The notes: generated by a model from the letters alone, not told the origin. Numbered from the stretch's first letter, positions 5,663 to 13,368 are shown. The stretch: DNA of 19,653 nt from an uncultured Eubacteriales bacterium (GCA_900542245.1 UQMQ01000031.1:1-19653), one strand, 5' to 3'. Numbers and translations are program-made.

Positions 5663-7276
5663 ATGAAGCCGATATATTTACAGGAAGACAACACATCGAG
5701 AAGATTTTTATACTTACAGCTGTATGATACCATCAAAGCACGCATTTTGCAGGGGGAGATGGTCTGCGGTGAAAAGCTGCCGTCGCTGCGCAGTGCGGCG
5801 GCAGATCTGGGCATCAGTATCACGACTGCGGAGCTGGCGTATAATCAGCTGCTTGTCGAGGGCTATATCGTCAGCAAGCCCAAAGCGGGCTACTTTGTGG
5901 CACAGATCGCGCCGCTTGCGATGTCCGCGGCAGGCGGAGATGCGCGGAACATGCCGGGCAGACCGGTGCCGGACGGCATGGGCACACAGGGAGATAAGCA
6001 CGCCATCCATGTGGAGGCAGGCAACGCGGTCATGCGGAGCCAAGGGAAAGCTGAAGCTGGGCAGACCGATAGCGCCGAGGTGCGCAGCAATCGACGCGGT
6101 GTGCGGACCGCGCCGGATGGGACGGCGGCAGGGGCATCGACAGCGGGACCCGGCGGCATGAAAGCCGAATCTGCCGCAGCCTATGATATCCGCGATTTTA
6201 CCGCCAAGTCTTCCCCGTACCGCACCGATCCGAGCTGCTTTGATTTTGTCAAATGGAAAAAGTGCGCGGCGCGCGTCTTTAACGAGTATTCAGAGCTGCT
6301 GCTGTATGAGAGCGACCCGCAGGGCGAGGCGGCGCTGCGCTTTGAAATTTCCAAATATCTGTATCACTCGCGCGGCGTGACGACGAGCCCGGAGCGCATT
6401 GTCATCGGTGCCGGCACGCAGCAAATCACCGGGCATCTCTGCAGGATTCTGCGCAAGATGGATATCCGTCTGGTCGCACTGGAGGCGCCGGGTTATCTGC
6501 CGGTACAAAGCATGTTTCGAGATGGGGGATTTACGATTTCGCACATTCCGGTCGCCAAAGACGGCATCGAAATCGACAAGCTGCCGACCAATATTCCGTC
6601 AGCAGTTTACGTCAGTCCGTCGAATCAGTTCCCGACGGGCGCGGTGATGCCGGTCGGCAGACGGTACGAGCTGATCGACTGGGCGGTTAGAAATCAAAGC
6701 CTGATCATCGAGGACGACTATGACAGCGAGCTGCGCTATTTCGGCAAACCGGTCCCGGCGCTGCAGGGGCTGGATCATCATGAGTGCGTCGTTTACCTCG
6801 GCACCTTCTCGTCCACGCTGTTTCCGGCGATCAAGATTTCGTACATGGTGCTGCCCGAAAAAATGGCGCAGATCTTCCGGGAAATCAAGAATGAATACAC
6901 GCAGACCTGTTCGAAGGCCGAGCAGCTGACGCTGGCATTTTTTATGGAGGACGGATATTATTATACCGGAATCCGCAAGCTGCGCAGTCTGTACGCGCAG
7001 AAGCTGAACGCGGTGCTGCAGGCATTCGCGGCACATGGCAGACAAATCGTGACGCCGCGCAGCACCGATTCGGGCATCAACTTGACGGTCAACGTCCGTT
7101 CGAAAAAAAACGCCGACAGACTCTGCGCGGAGGCAAAATCCATCGGCTTACAGATGATTCCGCTGTCGGAAATCACCGACCAGGAAACCAGCGCCTTGAG
7201 CTTCTATTACAGCCAGCTGCCGCTTGGTGAGATCGATGGGCTGGTGGAAGAATTGATCCGGCACTGGCAGGCATGA
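5663..7276 (+). CDS. MocR-family regulator (GntR winged helix + aminotransferase fold), PdxR-like
   Basis: 537 residues. An N-terminal GntR-type winged helix (about 10-80: LQLYDTIKARILQG, KLPSLRSAAADLGISITTAELAYNQL) is joined by an unusually long Ala/Gly-rich linker (about 84-173) to a fold-type I aminotransferase domain (174-537). The aminotransferase landmarks are SPSNQFPTG (319-326), the Asp-bearing EDDYDSELRYFG (350-361) and GTFSSTLFPAIKISYMVLP (380-398). In PLP-binding relatives the fourth motif reads GTFSK, and its Lys forms the Schiff base. Here position 384 is Ser, so covalent PLP binding in the usual way is not possible. It probably controls the divergent ECF S-component gene through the paired direct repeats. 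SD AGAGGCG. The PdxR assignment rests on context; other MocR roles (for example GabR- or TauR-like) are possible. Confidence 0.88.
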   Translation: MKPIYLQEDNTSRRFLYLQLYDTIKARILQGEMVCGEKLPSLRSAAADLGISITTAELAYNQLLVEGYIVSKPKAGYFVAQIAPLAMSAAGGDARNMPGRPVPDGMGTQGDKHAIHVEAGNAVMRSQGKAEAGQTDSAEVRSNRRGVRTAPDGTAAGASTAGPGGMKAESAAAYDIRDFTAKSSPYRTDPSCFDFVKWKKCAARVFNEYSELLLYESDPQGEAALRFEISKYLYHSRGVTTSPERIVIGAGTQQITGHLCRILRKMDIRLVALEAPGYLPVQSMFRDGGFTISHIPVAKDGIEIDKLPTNIPSAVYVSPSNQFPTGAVMPVGRRYELIDWAVRNQSLIIEDDYDSELRYFGKPVPALQGLDHHECVVYLGTFSSTLFPAIKISYMVLPEKMAQIFREIKNEYTQTCSKAEQLTLAFFMEDGYYYTGIRKLRSLYAQKLNAVLQAFAAHGRQIVTPRSTDSGINLTVNVRSKKNADRLCAEAKSIGLQMIPLSEITDQETSALSFYYSQLPLGEIDGLVEELIRHWQA

Positions 7277-7372
7277 GCAGGGCTGAGGTCAGCGCAAAGA
7301 CCGGACGCGGGCAGGATGCGGGCACTGATCGCGCGACTGAACACGCGCGGCTGCGCACCCTGCACCTACAGC

Positions 7373-8521
7373 TTACACCAGCTCGTATTTCACCAAAAAT
7401 CTGGCGGCATGTATCTGCTCGGGCAGCAGGCGCAGGGCGGCGCGGCTGAGGAAAAGGCTGTTTGTGCCTTTTTCTTTCAGACTGTAGGCAATGAGGAAAA
7501 TCGGCATATGCTGCCCGGTGATGGCTTTGAAATCCGCGAGCAGTTCTTTGGGGTTCGGCAATCCGGCAAGTCCCGAAAAACTTCTGTAACGGTCGAGCGC
7601 GTCTTTCGCCTCTGCTTGTGCAGCAAGTACGGCTGCAGAAATTTTCTCCAGAAAAATCTCTCGTGTATAGAGAATGAGCGGGTCGAGACCGAAGACGCGG
7701 GCACAGGCGTCGGCAGCTTTGAGTGTCGCTTTGTCGAACGTGCCTTTGGCAAAAGCAAAGGAATCGCCGTCGAGCAGTCCGAGGGCCTTCATGGTGTCCA
7801 GATATCCAAGTCGCATGATGCGCTTCGCGTTGGCGCGGTCAAAGATCAGAATGTTGCCAAGATCCCATTTCGGCTCGATGTAGACCAGATTCGGCGCTTT
7901 TTTGATGCTGTCATATTTGACGAGTCCCATGCCCTTGAGGTTGACCGCGATGACATGCGTCGCGCCTTTTTGCATTGCCATATTGACCGGGATTTCATCG
8001 GCATAGCCGCCGTCGATATAGTCCACACCATCGATTTCATAGCTGTGAATGGCAGGAAAGGCAGAGGCGCTGGCAACGATGTAGTCGGTCAGGCGTCCGG
8101 CGGGAATATCCTCTTTGAACAGGTAATGCGCTTCAAAAGCAGGCAGGGAAACGACCGGGATGCCGTAGTCCATTGCAGCGCTGCGAATCTTGTTTTCATC
8201 AATATAGGTGTCGAGTAGCTCTTTGAGACGAGAAGTGCCTGCGCCATGGTGGAAGACGATCTCGCGGGCGTATTCGATGGGCTGGCTGCCTTCCGGCACA
8301 TCAAAGACCATGTGCGTTTCGATTTCCCGCCATAGCTGCGCGGTCAAATCGACGTCACCCTGTACGACCATGGCGGCGTTGATGGCGCCGACCGAGGTGC
8401 CGGTTACGATATCGATTTCAATCCCAAGTTCCGTCAGCGCCTGCCAGACGCCGGCCTCATATGCACCGCGGGAGCCGCCGCCGCCCAGCACAAGTGCGGT
8501 TTTCTTTTTTTTGCTTTTCAT
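7373..8521 (-). CDS. Patatin-like phospholipase family protein
   Basis: 382 residues, a cytosolic-type serine acyl hydrolase. The Ser-Asp dyad and oxyanion motif of patatins are all visible: GGGGSRGAYEAG (13-24), the nucleophile elbow G-T-S43-V-G, and Y-I-D170-G-G. The fold N-terminus (KKTALVLGGGG) is at the usual distance from the start. The start is taken as the ATG at 8521, 11 nt after AAGGAG; an in-frame extension upstream (to 8608) is Cys-rich and unlike the family. The C-terminal ~200 residues are less typical and have no membrane segment that I can see. Such proteins hydrolyse phospholipids or other acyl esters; the substrate is unknown. It is convergent with the MocR gene, with no clear terminator in the 96-bp gap, and divergent from the sirtuin cluster. 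Confidence 0.9.
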   Translation of the reverse strand: MKSKKKKTALVLGGGGSRGAYEAGVWQALTELGIEIDIVTGTSVGAINAAMVVQGDVDLTAQLWREIETHMVFDVPEGSQPIEYAREIVFHHGAGTSRLKELLDTYIDENKIRSAAMDYGIPVVSLPAFEAHYLFKEDIPAGRLTDYIVASASAFPAIHSYEIDGVDYIDGGYADEIPVNMAMQKGATHVIAVNLKGMGLVKYDSIKKAPNLVYIEPKWDLGNILIFDRANAKRIMRLGYLDTMKALGLLDGDSFAFAKGTFDKATLKAADACARVFGLDPLILYTREIFLEKISAAVLAAQAEAKDALDRYRSFSGLAGLPNPKELLADFKAITGQHMPIFLIAYSLKEKGTNSLFLSRAALRLLPEQIHAARFLVKYELV

Positions 8522-8557
8522 AGATGCAGAAACTCCTTTTGTTTTAGGCTGTGAGAT

Positions 8558-8595
8558 TTCACAAATTTTGCAAACTTCACGAATTTTACAAAAAC
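8558..8595. repeat. Tandem direct repeat upstream of the patatin gene
   Basis: TTCACAAATTTTGCAAAC (8558-8575) is followed directly by TTCACGAATTTTACAAAAAC (8576-8595), a nearly exact head-to-tail copy. It lies in the predicted leader of the - strand patatin gene and upstream of the sirtuin promoter, so it may be an operator for either. Confidence 0.65.
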
Positions 8596-8609
8596 TTTTG
8601 ACTACCAAA

Positions 8610-8639
8610 ATTTTAGCATAAATGGTATACTGTTAGCAA
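8610..8639 (-). promoter_or_regulatory. Promoter of the patatin gene
   Basis: On the - strand, TTGCTA (8634-8639), 18 bp and TAAAAT (8610-8615), the latter preceded by TGC as in an extended -10. The start would be near 8603, giving a leader of about 80 nt that contains the tandem repeat. Confidence 0.5.
8623..8631 (+). promoter_or_regulatory. Extended -10 promoter of the sirtuin cluster
   Basis: TGG-TATACT (8623-8631) is an extended -10 element. The best -35 (TTGACT, 8598-8603) is 22 bp away, too far for normal use, so the extended -10 probably carries the promoter. It overlaps the divergent patatin promoter. Start near 8638. Confidence 0.55.
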
Positions 8640-8667
8640 GAAAAAGACAAGAAAATCGGAGGGTAAG

Positions 8668-9399
8668 ATGGACGCGAGATTAAAAGAAATCATCGACGAG
8701 AGTCAAAATATCGTGTTTTTTGGCGGCGCGGGCGTTTCGACCGAGAGCAATATTCCGGATTTTCGCTCGGAACAGGGGCTGTACCATGCCAAACAGGTGT
8801 ACGGCTATGCGCCGGAGGAGATCCTTTCACATACATTTTTTGTGCAGCATACGGAAACGTTTTTTGATTATTATAAAAACAATCTGATTTATCCGGACGC
8901 GCAGCCGAATCAGGCGCATCTGGCACTGGCATATCTGGAACAGCAGGGCAAGCTTAAGGCGATCGTCACGCAGAACATCGACGGTCTGCACCAAAAGGCA
9001 GGCAGCCGAAAGGTCTACGAGCTGCATGGTTCCATCCTGCGCAACTACTGCATGGACTGCGGTGCGGCGTACGATCTCGACGATACGCTAGATCCGGCGC
9101 ATTGTCGCGGCAGTATCCCGATTTGCCCGCAGTGCGGCGGCATCATCAAGCCGGATGTGGTGCTGTATGAGGAGGCGCTGGATGAGGACTGTATGCTGGG
9201 CGCGATCCGGGCGATCGAGGCGGCGGACACGCTGATCATCGGCGGCACTTCGCTGGCGGTGTATCCGGCAGCGGGTTTGATTCGCTATTTTAGGGGTAAA
9301 CATTTAGTATTGATCAATAAGCAGCCGACCCCATATGACGGCAAGGCGGATCTTGTGATCCATGATGCGATCGGAAAGGTAATGGAAATAGAGGCATGA
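8668..9399 (+). CDS. cobB: NAD-dependent protein deacylase, Sir2/CobB family
   Basis: 243 residues, a full-length bacterial sirtuin. It removes acyl groups from lysines using NAD+, releasing nicotinamide and O-acyl-ADP-ribose. Seen: the NAD site GGAGVSTESNIPDFRS (19-34), TQNID (101-105), the catalytic His120 in ELHGS, a zinc ribbon of Cys128-x2-Cys131 and Cys153-x2-Cys156, and the late GGTSLAVYPA motif. GGAGGG at 8658-8663 supports the ATG at 8668. First gene of a tightly coupled three-gene cluster: its stop overlaps the surE start (ATGA, 9396-9399). Confidence 0.95.
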   Translation: MDARLKEIIDESQNIVFFGGAGVSTESNIPDFRSEQGLYHAKQVYGYAPEEILSHTFFVQHTETFFDYYKNNLIYPDAQPNQAHLALAYLEQQGKLKAIVTQNIDGLHQKAGSRKVYELHGSILRNYCMDCGAAYDLDDTLDPAHCRGSIPICPQCGGIIKPDVVLYEEALDEDCMLGAIRAIEAADTLIIGGTSLAVYPAAGLIRYFRGKHLVLINKQPTPYDGKADLVIHDAIGKVMEIEA

Positions 9400-10166
9400 A
9401 TATTTTAGTGGCAAATGATGACGGCATTCAAGCAGAAGGAATCGCCAGGCTGACGGAAGCGCTCAGTCTGGCGGGACACGACGTATATGTGATCGCGCCG
9501 AACGGACAGCGCAGCGCTTACAGCCATGCGATCAGCATCAACAAGGATGTGGTGTTCAGCAAGGTCGAGGCATATCCTTTTGCAAAAGAGGCGTATATGG
9601 TGGATGGCACGCCGGCAGACTGTGTCAAGCTCGGCACCTTGTTTTTGAAGAAGCGCGGCATTCATACGGATGCGGTCTATACAGGCATCAACCATGGCGC
9701 CAACCTAGGCACCGATACGATGTATTCCGGTACGGTATCCTCGGCGGCGGAGGGCGCGTTTTTGGGACTCCCGGCGGTTGCGGTTTCGCTCACCTCGCAC
9801 ACGCCGAAGCATTTTGAGGCTGCGTGTAAGGCGGCGGTAGCGCTTTTGCCTTATGCCTGCGCGCATATCGCACCCGGGTCGGTCATCAACATCAACGCGC
9901 CGGATCTTGCAGAATATGAAATCAAGGGTATGCGGGCGGCACAATTGGGGAATGCCAAGTATGACGAGTGGTATTACGAGGCGATGGATAGCGGCGAAAC
10001 GGTAACCTATCGCTACGCGGGGACCATGGTCGAGGACGAGACCTGGACTGATGAAATGGACACCAAACTGGCGCGCGAGGGTTACATCACAGTCTCGGCC
10101 ATCAAATATGATCTGAACGATTACGAGGGATATGAAACATTAAAGCAATGGGAGGCAATCAAATGA
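9396..10166 (+). CDS. surE: 5'/3'-nucleotidase SurE
   Basis: 256 residues, full length for the family. SurE dephosphorylates nucleoside 5'- and 3'-monophosphates (and can act on short polyphosphate) with a divalent metal. The metal ligands are visible: Asp8-Asp9 in ANDDGIQAEG, Ser40 in NGQRSAYSHAIS, and Asn99 in GINHGANLG. The SGTVSSAAEG motif follows. It overlaps the sirtuin stop by 4 bp and overlaps the next gene by 4 bp, so translation of all three is probably coupled. A weak SD (GAGGC) precedes it, as is common for coupled genes. Confidence 0.95.
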   Translation: MNILVANDDGIQAEGIARLTEALSLAGHDVYVIAPNGQRSAYSHAISINKDVVFSKVEAYPFAKEAYMVDGTPADCVKLGTLFLKKRGIHTDAVYTGINHGANLGTDTMYSGTVSSAAEGAFLGLPAVAVSLTSHTPKHFEAACKAAVALLPYACAHIAPGSVININAPDLAEYEIKGMRAAQLGNAKYDEWYYEAMDSGETVTYRYAGTMVEDETWTDEMDTKLAREGYITVSAIKYDLNDYEGYETLKQWEAIK

Positions 10167-10732
10167 GTTTATTACAACAGATACACACCTGGAAGATAGA
10201 AAAAGACGACGCGATCTGCGTGTTGATCGATATGCAGACAAAATTACTGCCGGCGATGTCCGACCCAAAAACCGTTGAAGAAAACGTCATTCGACTGGTG
10301 CAGGGCATGAAAGTGCTGGGGATTCCGACGGTGGTAACACAGCAGTACACCAAGGGTCTCGGTCCGACGGTTCCGGCTGTGGCAGAGGCGCTGGGCGCGT
10401 TTGAACCGATCGATAAGACCTCGTTCAGCTGCATAGGCGAGCCGGTATTCGCAGAAACGCTGGAGAACAGCACGAAAGGTACGGTCATTCTTGCCGGTAT
10501 CGAGGCGCACATCTGCGTAGAACAGACGGCGCTGGATCTGATCCGCGAGGGCTACCGCGTGGCGCTGGTTACGGACTGTATCGATTCCCGCAATCCGCAG
10601 AACAAAGAACGGACAATCCTCAGACTCGCGCAGGAGGGCGTGGTCATCACGACTTATGAAAGCGTGCTGTACGAGCTCTTAGGCAGTGCGAAAGCACCGG
10701 AGTTCAAGGCAATTTCAGCGATTGTAAAGTAG
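10163..10732 (+). CDS. Isochorismatase-family cysteine hydrolase (YcaC/MAR1-like)
   Basis: 189 residues. The Asp-Lys-Cys triad of the family is present: D23 in LIDMQTKLL, K85 in DKTSFSC, and C118 in GIEAHICVEQTALDL. The KTSFSC and VTQQYTKGLG segments fit the YcaC/ISOC2 branch. The physiological substrate is unknown. The zinc-binding Asp-x-His cluster of nicotinamidase (PncA) is absent, so nicotinamidase is unlikely despite the sirtuin two genes upstream. Start: ATG at 10163, seven bases after GGGAGG and overlapping the surE stop (ATGA); the in-frame ATG at 10148 lies in the SD itself. Confidence 0.9.
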   Translation: MSLLQQIHTWKIEKDDAICVLIDMQTKLLPAMSDPKTVEENVIRLVQGMKVLGIPTVVTQQYTKGLGPTVPAVAEALGAFEPIDKTSFSCIGEPVFAETLENSTKGTVILAGIEAHICVEQTALDLIREGYRVALVTDCIDSRNPQNKERTILRLAQEGVVITTYESVLYELLGSAKAPEFKAISAIVK

Positions 10733-10959
10733 GCTTCGCGCTATCGGAAACGCGTGGTCGGACGGCGCGCGGAGGGCGGCTTGCAGTGCGCACGAGAGCA
10801 GCAGGGACGAAATCGCGCGGCGGACGACGCGCGGCGCGGTCGGACGGAGAATAGAAGACATTGTGTGCCGCGTGTTCATCCCTCGCGGAGCATGCGCAGT
10901 TTGAGGCGTGTGCGGCACGGACACGGAAAGGAAGAAAACAGAAACAAAAAACGATATTT
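10733..10959. other. GC-rich intergenic region without a recognisable gene
   Basis: 227 bp between the isochorismatase-like gene and the DUF2156 gene. The first ~115 bp are very rich in CG/GC steps and carry GGTCGGACGG twice (10756-10765, 10838-10847). A short inverted repeat (GTGCCGC 10865-10871, GCGGCAC 10912-10918) follows, then an A-rich stretch. No clear terminator, promoter or SD was found. Confidence 0.5.
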
Positions 10960-11916
10960 ATGATATTTGAAAACACTTTTGATAATTTGAACAAAGAGCA
11001 GATCGACCTGCTCAACACCTATTTTGACGGCTATGACTATCAATCGTCGAGTCACACCTATATCGCCAATTACATCTGGCGCAACACGCATCAGATCAGC
11101 TGGCAGATCATCGGGGATTACCTCTGCATCGGGGCGCTGGGCAATCTCGATCCGGAAGAGGACAAGCAATATTTCATGTCCTTCCCACTGACCAATACCG
11201 GCAGCTACGAGGTACCCAAGCTGCGGGAAACGTTGCTTACGGCGAAGGAGATTTTCGCGGGGAACGGACAGAAGCTGGAGCTGAGTCTGGTGCCGGAATC
11301 GCTGGTGCCGCTGCTTGTGGAATGTTTCCCGGAGGAGGGGGCGCTGTTCATCGAGCATGACCGCGATGATGACGACTACATCTACCGCAAGGAGGACCTG
11401 GTGAGTCTGGCGGGACGCAAGCTGCATACGAAGAAGAACCATCTCAACCAGTTTATGAAAAATTACGAGTTCACCTATGAAGAGGTGACGCCGGAGAACG
11501 TACCGGAGGTCATGGCTTACATCGAGAGCAAGAACGCGTACAAGCTGGGTGAGACGCCGGAGGACTGGAAGGAGATTCTGGAGCTGGAGACAGAGGCGAT
11601 TCGCGAGCTGCTCAAGTTCGCCGGCAAGGGGCTGCTGTCCGGCATCATTCGCATCCATGGCAAGATCGAGGCGGTGACGCTCGGGGAGTTTGCCAGAACG
11701 AACAGCAAGGAAACGGTGCTGGTGCATGTGGAAAAAGCGGATGACCGCATCCGCGGTCTGTATCAGGCAATCAACCATGAGTTCTGTCTGCGTCTGCCGG
11801 AGGAAACGGTGTATGTCAACCGCGAGGAGGATATGGGACTGGCGAATCTCAGGCTGACGAAGATGTCCTACAAGCCATGGAAGCTGGCACAGAAGTATAC
11901 GGCTATTGTTAAATAA
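10960..11916 (+). CDS. DUF2156 family protein (GNAT-like fold, LPG-synthase C-terminal domain type)
   Basis: 318 residues, soluble. The sequence matches the DUF2156 pattern: an N-terminal MIFENTFDNLNKEQIDLL / YDYQSSSHTYIANYIWRNTH half, then YIYRKEDLVSLAGRKLHTKKNHLNQF and a C-terminal GNAT-like half with LLSGIIRIHGKIEAVTLGE and EEDMGLANLRLTKMSYKP. The domain is related to the tRNA-dependent aminoacyl transferase part of lysyl-phosphatidylglycerol synthase; stand-alone members have no agreed function. I chose the ATG at 10960 because homology begins there. It has no good SD: the nearest purine-rich stretch (AAAGGAAG) is ~28 nt upstream, and an upstream in-frame GTG at 10861 would add 33 basic, unfamily-like residues. 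No terminator is evident after it. Confidence 0.85.
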   Translation: MIFENTFDNLNKEQIDLLNTYFDGYDYQSSSHTYIANYIWRNTHQISWQIIGDYLCIGALGNLDPEEDKQYFMSFPLTNTGSYEVPKLRETLLTAKEIFAGNGQKLELSLVPESLVPLLVECFPEEGALFIEHDRDDDDYIYRKEDLVSLAGRKLHTKKNHLNQFMKNYEFTYEEVTPENVPEVMAYIESKNAYKLGETPEDWKEILELETEAIRELLKFAGKGLLSGIIRIHGKIEAVTLGEFARTNSKETVLVHVEKADDRIRGLYQAINHEFCLRLPEETVYVNREEDMGLANLRLTKMSYKPWKLAQKYTAIVK

Positions 11917-11935
11917 ACTACTTTTCGCGAGGGGC

Positions 11936-11964
11936 TTGTTTTTTAAGCGGAAGTTCGGTAAGAT
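11936..11964 (+). promoter_or_regulatory. Candidate distal promoter of the thiolase gene
   Basis: TTGTTT (11936-11941), 17 bp, TAAGAT (11959-11964). The leader would be about 138 nt and would contain the palindrome at 12001-12022. Confidence 0.4.
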
Positions 11965-12000
11965 ATAGCTGAGGAGATGTATAGTAAAAAATACAAGAGA

Positions 12001-12022
12001 TTTCGTTAAAAAAATAACGAAA
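12001..12022. promoter_or_regulatory. Palindromic operator candidate upstream of thiolase
   Basis: TTTCGTTA (12001-12008), six A, then TAACGAAA (12015-12022): a perfect 8+8 inverted repeat. It lies five bases upstream of a possible -35 (TTGCAT, 12027-12032; -10 TAAATA at 12051-12056). The small A loop and lack of a GC-rich stem argue for a protein-binding site rather than a terminator. Confidence 0.55.
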
Positions 12023-12026
12023 CTGC

Positions 12027-12056
12027 TTGCATTTTATGTTATTGTGTGATTAAATA
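12027..12056 (+). promoter_or_regulatory. Candidate proximal promoter of the thiolase gene
   Basis: TTGCAT (12027-12032), 18 bp, TAAATA (12051-12056). Weak match, but correctly placed directly downstream of the palindrome and about 50 nt before the start codon. Confidence 0.35.
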
Positions 12057-12108
12057 TCTGTAAGAGCAAAACACAAGTATTTTTTTATCGTAAGGAGGAT
12101 ACATAAAA

Positions 12109-13287
12109 ATGAGAGAAGTTGTAATCGTGAGTGCAGCAAGAACACCAATCGGCAGTTTCGGCGGTTCCTTGAAGGACGTGCCTACCAGAAAGTTAGGCGC
12201 GATCGCCATCAAAGGAGCCGTTGAAAGAGCAGGCATCAAGCCGGAAATGGTCGATGAGGTTATCATGGGCGCAGTTCTGCAGGGCGGCCTTGGACAGAAC
12301 GTGGCAAGACAGATGACACTGGATGCGGGTCTGCCGATCGAAGTACCGGCTATGACCATCAACAAGGTTTGCGGTTCCGGTCTGAGAGCTGTAGAGCTGG
12401 CTGCACAGATCATCAAAGCAGGCGATGCTGATATCGTCGTTGCAGGCGGTGCAGAGAACATGTCCGCAACTGCTTACGCGATGCCGGCAGCAAGATGGGG
12501 TGCAAGAATGAACAACACCCAGATGGTCGACATGATGGTAAACGATGGTCTTTGGGACGCATTCAACGGTTACCACATGGGTATCACCGCTGAGAACGTT
12601 GCGGAACAGTGGGGCATCACCAGAGAACAGCTTGATGAGTTCTCCGTTATCTCCCAGAACAGAGCAGAAGCTGCGATCAAAGCAGGCAAGTTCAAAGATG
12701 AGATCGTTCCGGTAGAGATCCCGCAGAGAAAGGGTGACCCGATCATCTTCGATACAGACGAATTCCCGAAATTCGGCACAACCATCGAAAAGGTTGCGAA
12801 GTTAAAAGGCGCGTTCAAGAAAGACGGTATCGTAACCGCAGCAAACGCTTCCGGTATCAACGATGCAGGTGCTGCAGTTGTCGTTATGAGCAAGGAAAAA
12901 GCGGATGAATTAGGCATCAAGCCGCTTTGCACTATCAAATCCTACGCTTCCGCAGGTGTTGATCCGTCCATCATGGGCGTTGGTCCGATCCCGGCTTCCA
13001 AGAAGGCTCTGGACAAAGCAGGTCTGAAGATTGAGGACATGGACCTGGTAGAAGCAAACGAAGCTTTCGCTGCACAGTCTCTGGCAGTCAGAAAGGACCT
13101 CAACTTAGATCCGGAAAAGACAAATGTCAACGGCGGTGCAATCGCAATCGGACACCCGATCGGCGCTTCCGGCTGCAGAATCCTCATCACGCTGATCCAC
13201 GAAATGATCAAGCGGGATTCCAAGTACGGTCTTGCAACGCTTTGCATCGGCGGCGGTATGGGAACTGCGTTAATCGTTGAAAGATAA
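12109..13287 (+). CDS. thlA: Acetyl-CoA C-acetyltransferase (thiolase)
   Basis: 392 residues, full length. It condenses two acetyl-CoA to acetoacetyl-CoA (reversible), the entry to butyrate/C4 metabolism in anaerobes or the last step of acetoacetate breakdown. The catalytic residues are visible: nucleophilic Cys in NKVCGSGL, His in [10 protein letters not shown], and Cys in LCIGGGMG, with EANEAFA between. AAGGAGG ten bases upstream fixes the start. Odd: 14 of 15 Arg codons are AGA, whereas neighbours mostly use CGC/CGG/CGT, a sign of selection for high expression. Its own promoter region and terminator suggest a single-gene transcript; no other butyrate-pathway genes are adjacent. The symbol follows the clostridial name; atoB is the equivalent elsewhere. 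Confidence 0.96.
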   Translation: MREVVIVSAARTPIGSFGGSLKDVPTRKLGAIAIKGAVERAGIKPEMVDEVIMGAVLQGGLGQNVARQMTLDAGLPIEVPAMTINKVCGSGLRAVELAAQIIKAGDADIVVAGGAENMSATAYAMPAARWGARMNNTQMVDMMVNDGLWDAFNGYHMGITAENVAEQWGITREQLDEFSVISQNRAEAAIKAGKFKDEIVPVEIPQRKGDPIIFDTDEFPKFGTTIEKVAKLKGAFKKDGIVTAANASGINDAGAAVVVMSKEKADELGIKPLCTIKSYASAGVDPSIMGVGPIPASKKALDKAGLKIEDMDLVEANEAFAAQSLAVRKDLNLDPEKTNVNGGAIAIGHPIGASGCRILITLIHEMIKRDSKYGLATLCIGGGMGTALIVER

Positions 13288-13324
13288 GCAGCGCACAGCA
13301 GAACAATAAAAATAAATAAAAGAG

Positions 13325-13368
13325 ACCGAAAGGCAGGGACCCGCAGGAACTTGTTTTTCGGTTTTTTT
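13325..13368 (+). terminator. Intrinsic terminator after thiolase
   Basis: ACCGAAA (13325-13331) pairs with TTTCGGT (13356-13362), which is followed directly by a T-run. The stem is 7 bp with a long loop; placement and T-run make termination likely. Confidence 0.7.

Noticed and set aside
7277..7372. Terminator between the MocR gene and the patatin gene
   Set aside because: Only short CG-rich pairings without a T-run; nothing convincing, although a convergent pair would be expected to have one.
7316..8218. 300-codon open frame on + opposite the patatin gene
   Set aside because: No motifs; the - strand frame has all patatin catalytic residues.
10163..10732. Nicotinamidase (PncA) reading of the isochorismatase-family gene
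   Set aside because: Attractive next to a sirtuin, but the metal-binding Asp-x-His/His cluster of PncA is missing, and the KTSFSC and GLG segments fit the YcaC branch.
10876..11778. 300-codon open frame on - opposite the DUF2156 gene
   Set aside because: Arg/Leu/Gln-rich shadow; DUF2156 motifs are on the + strand.
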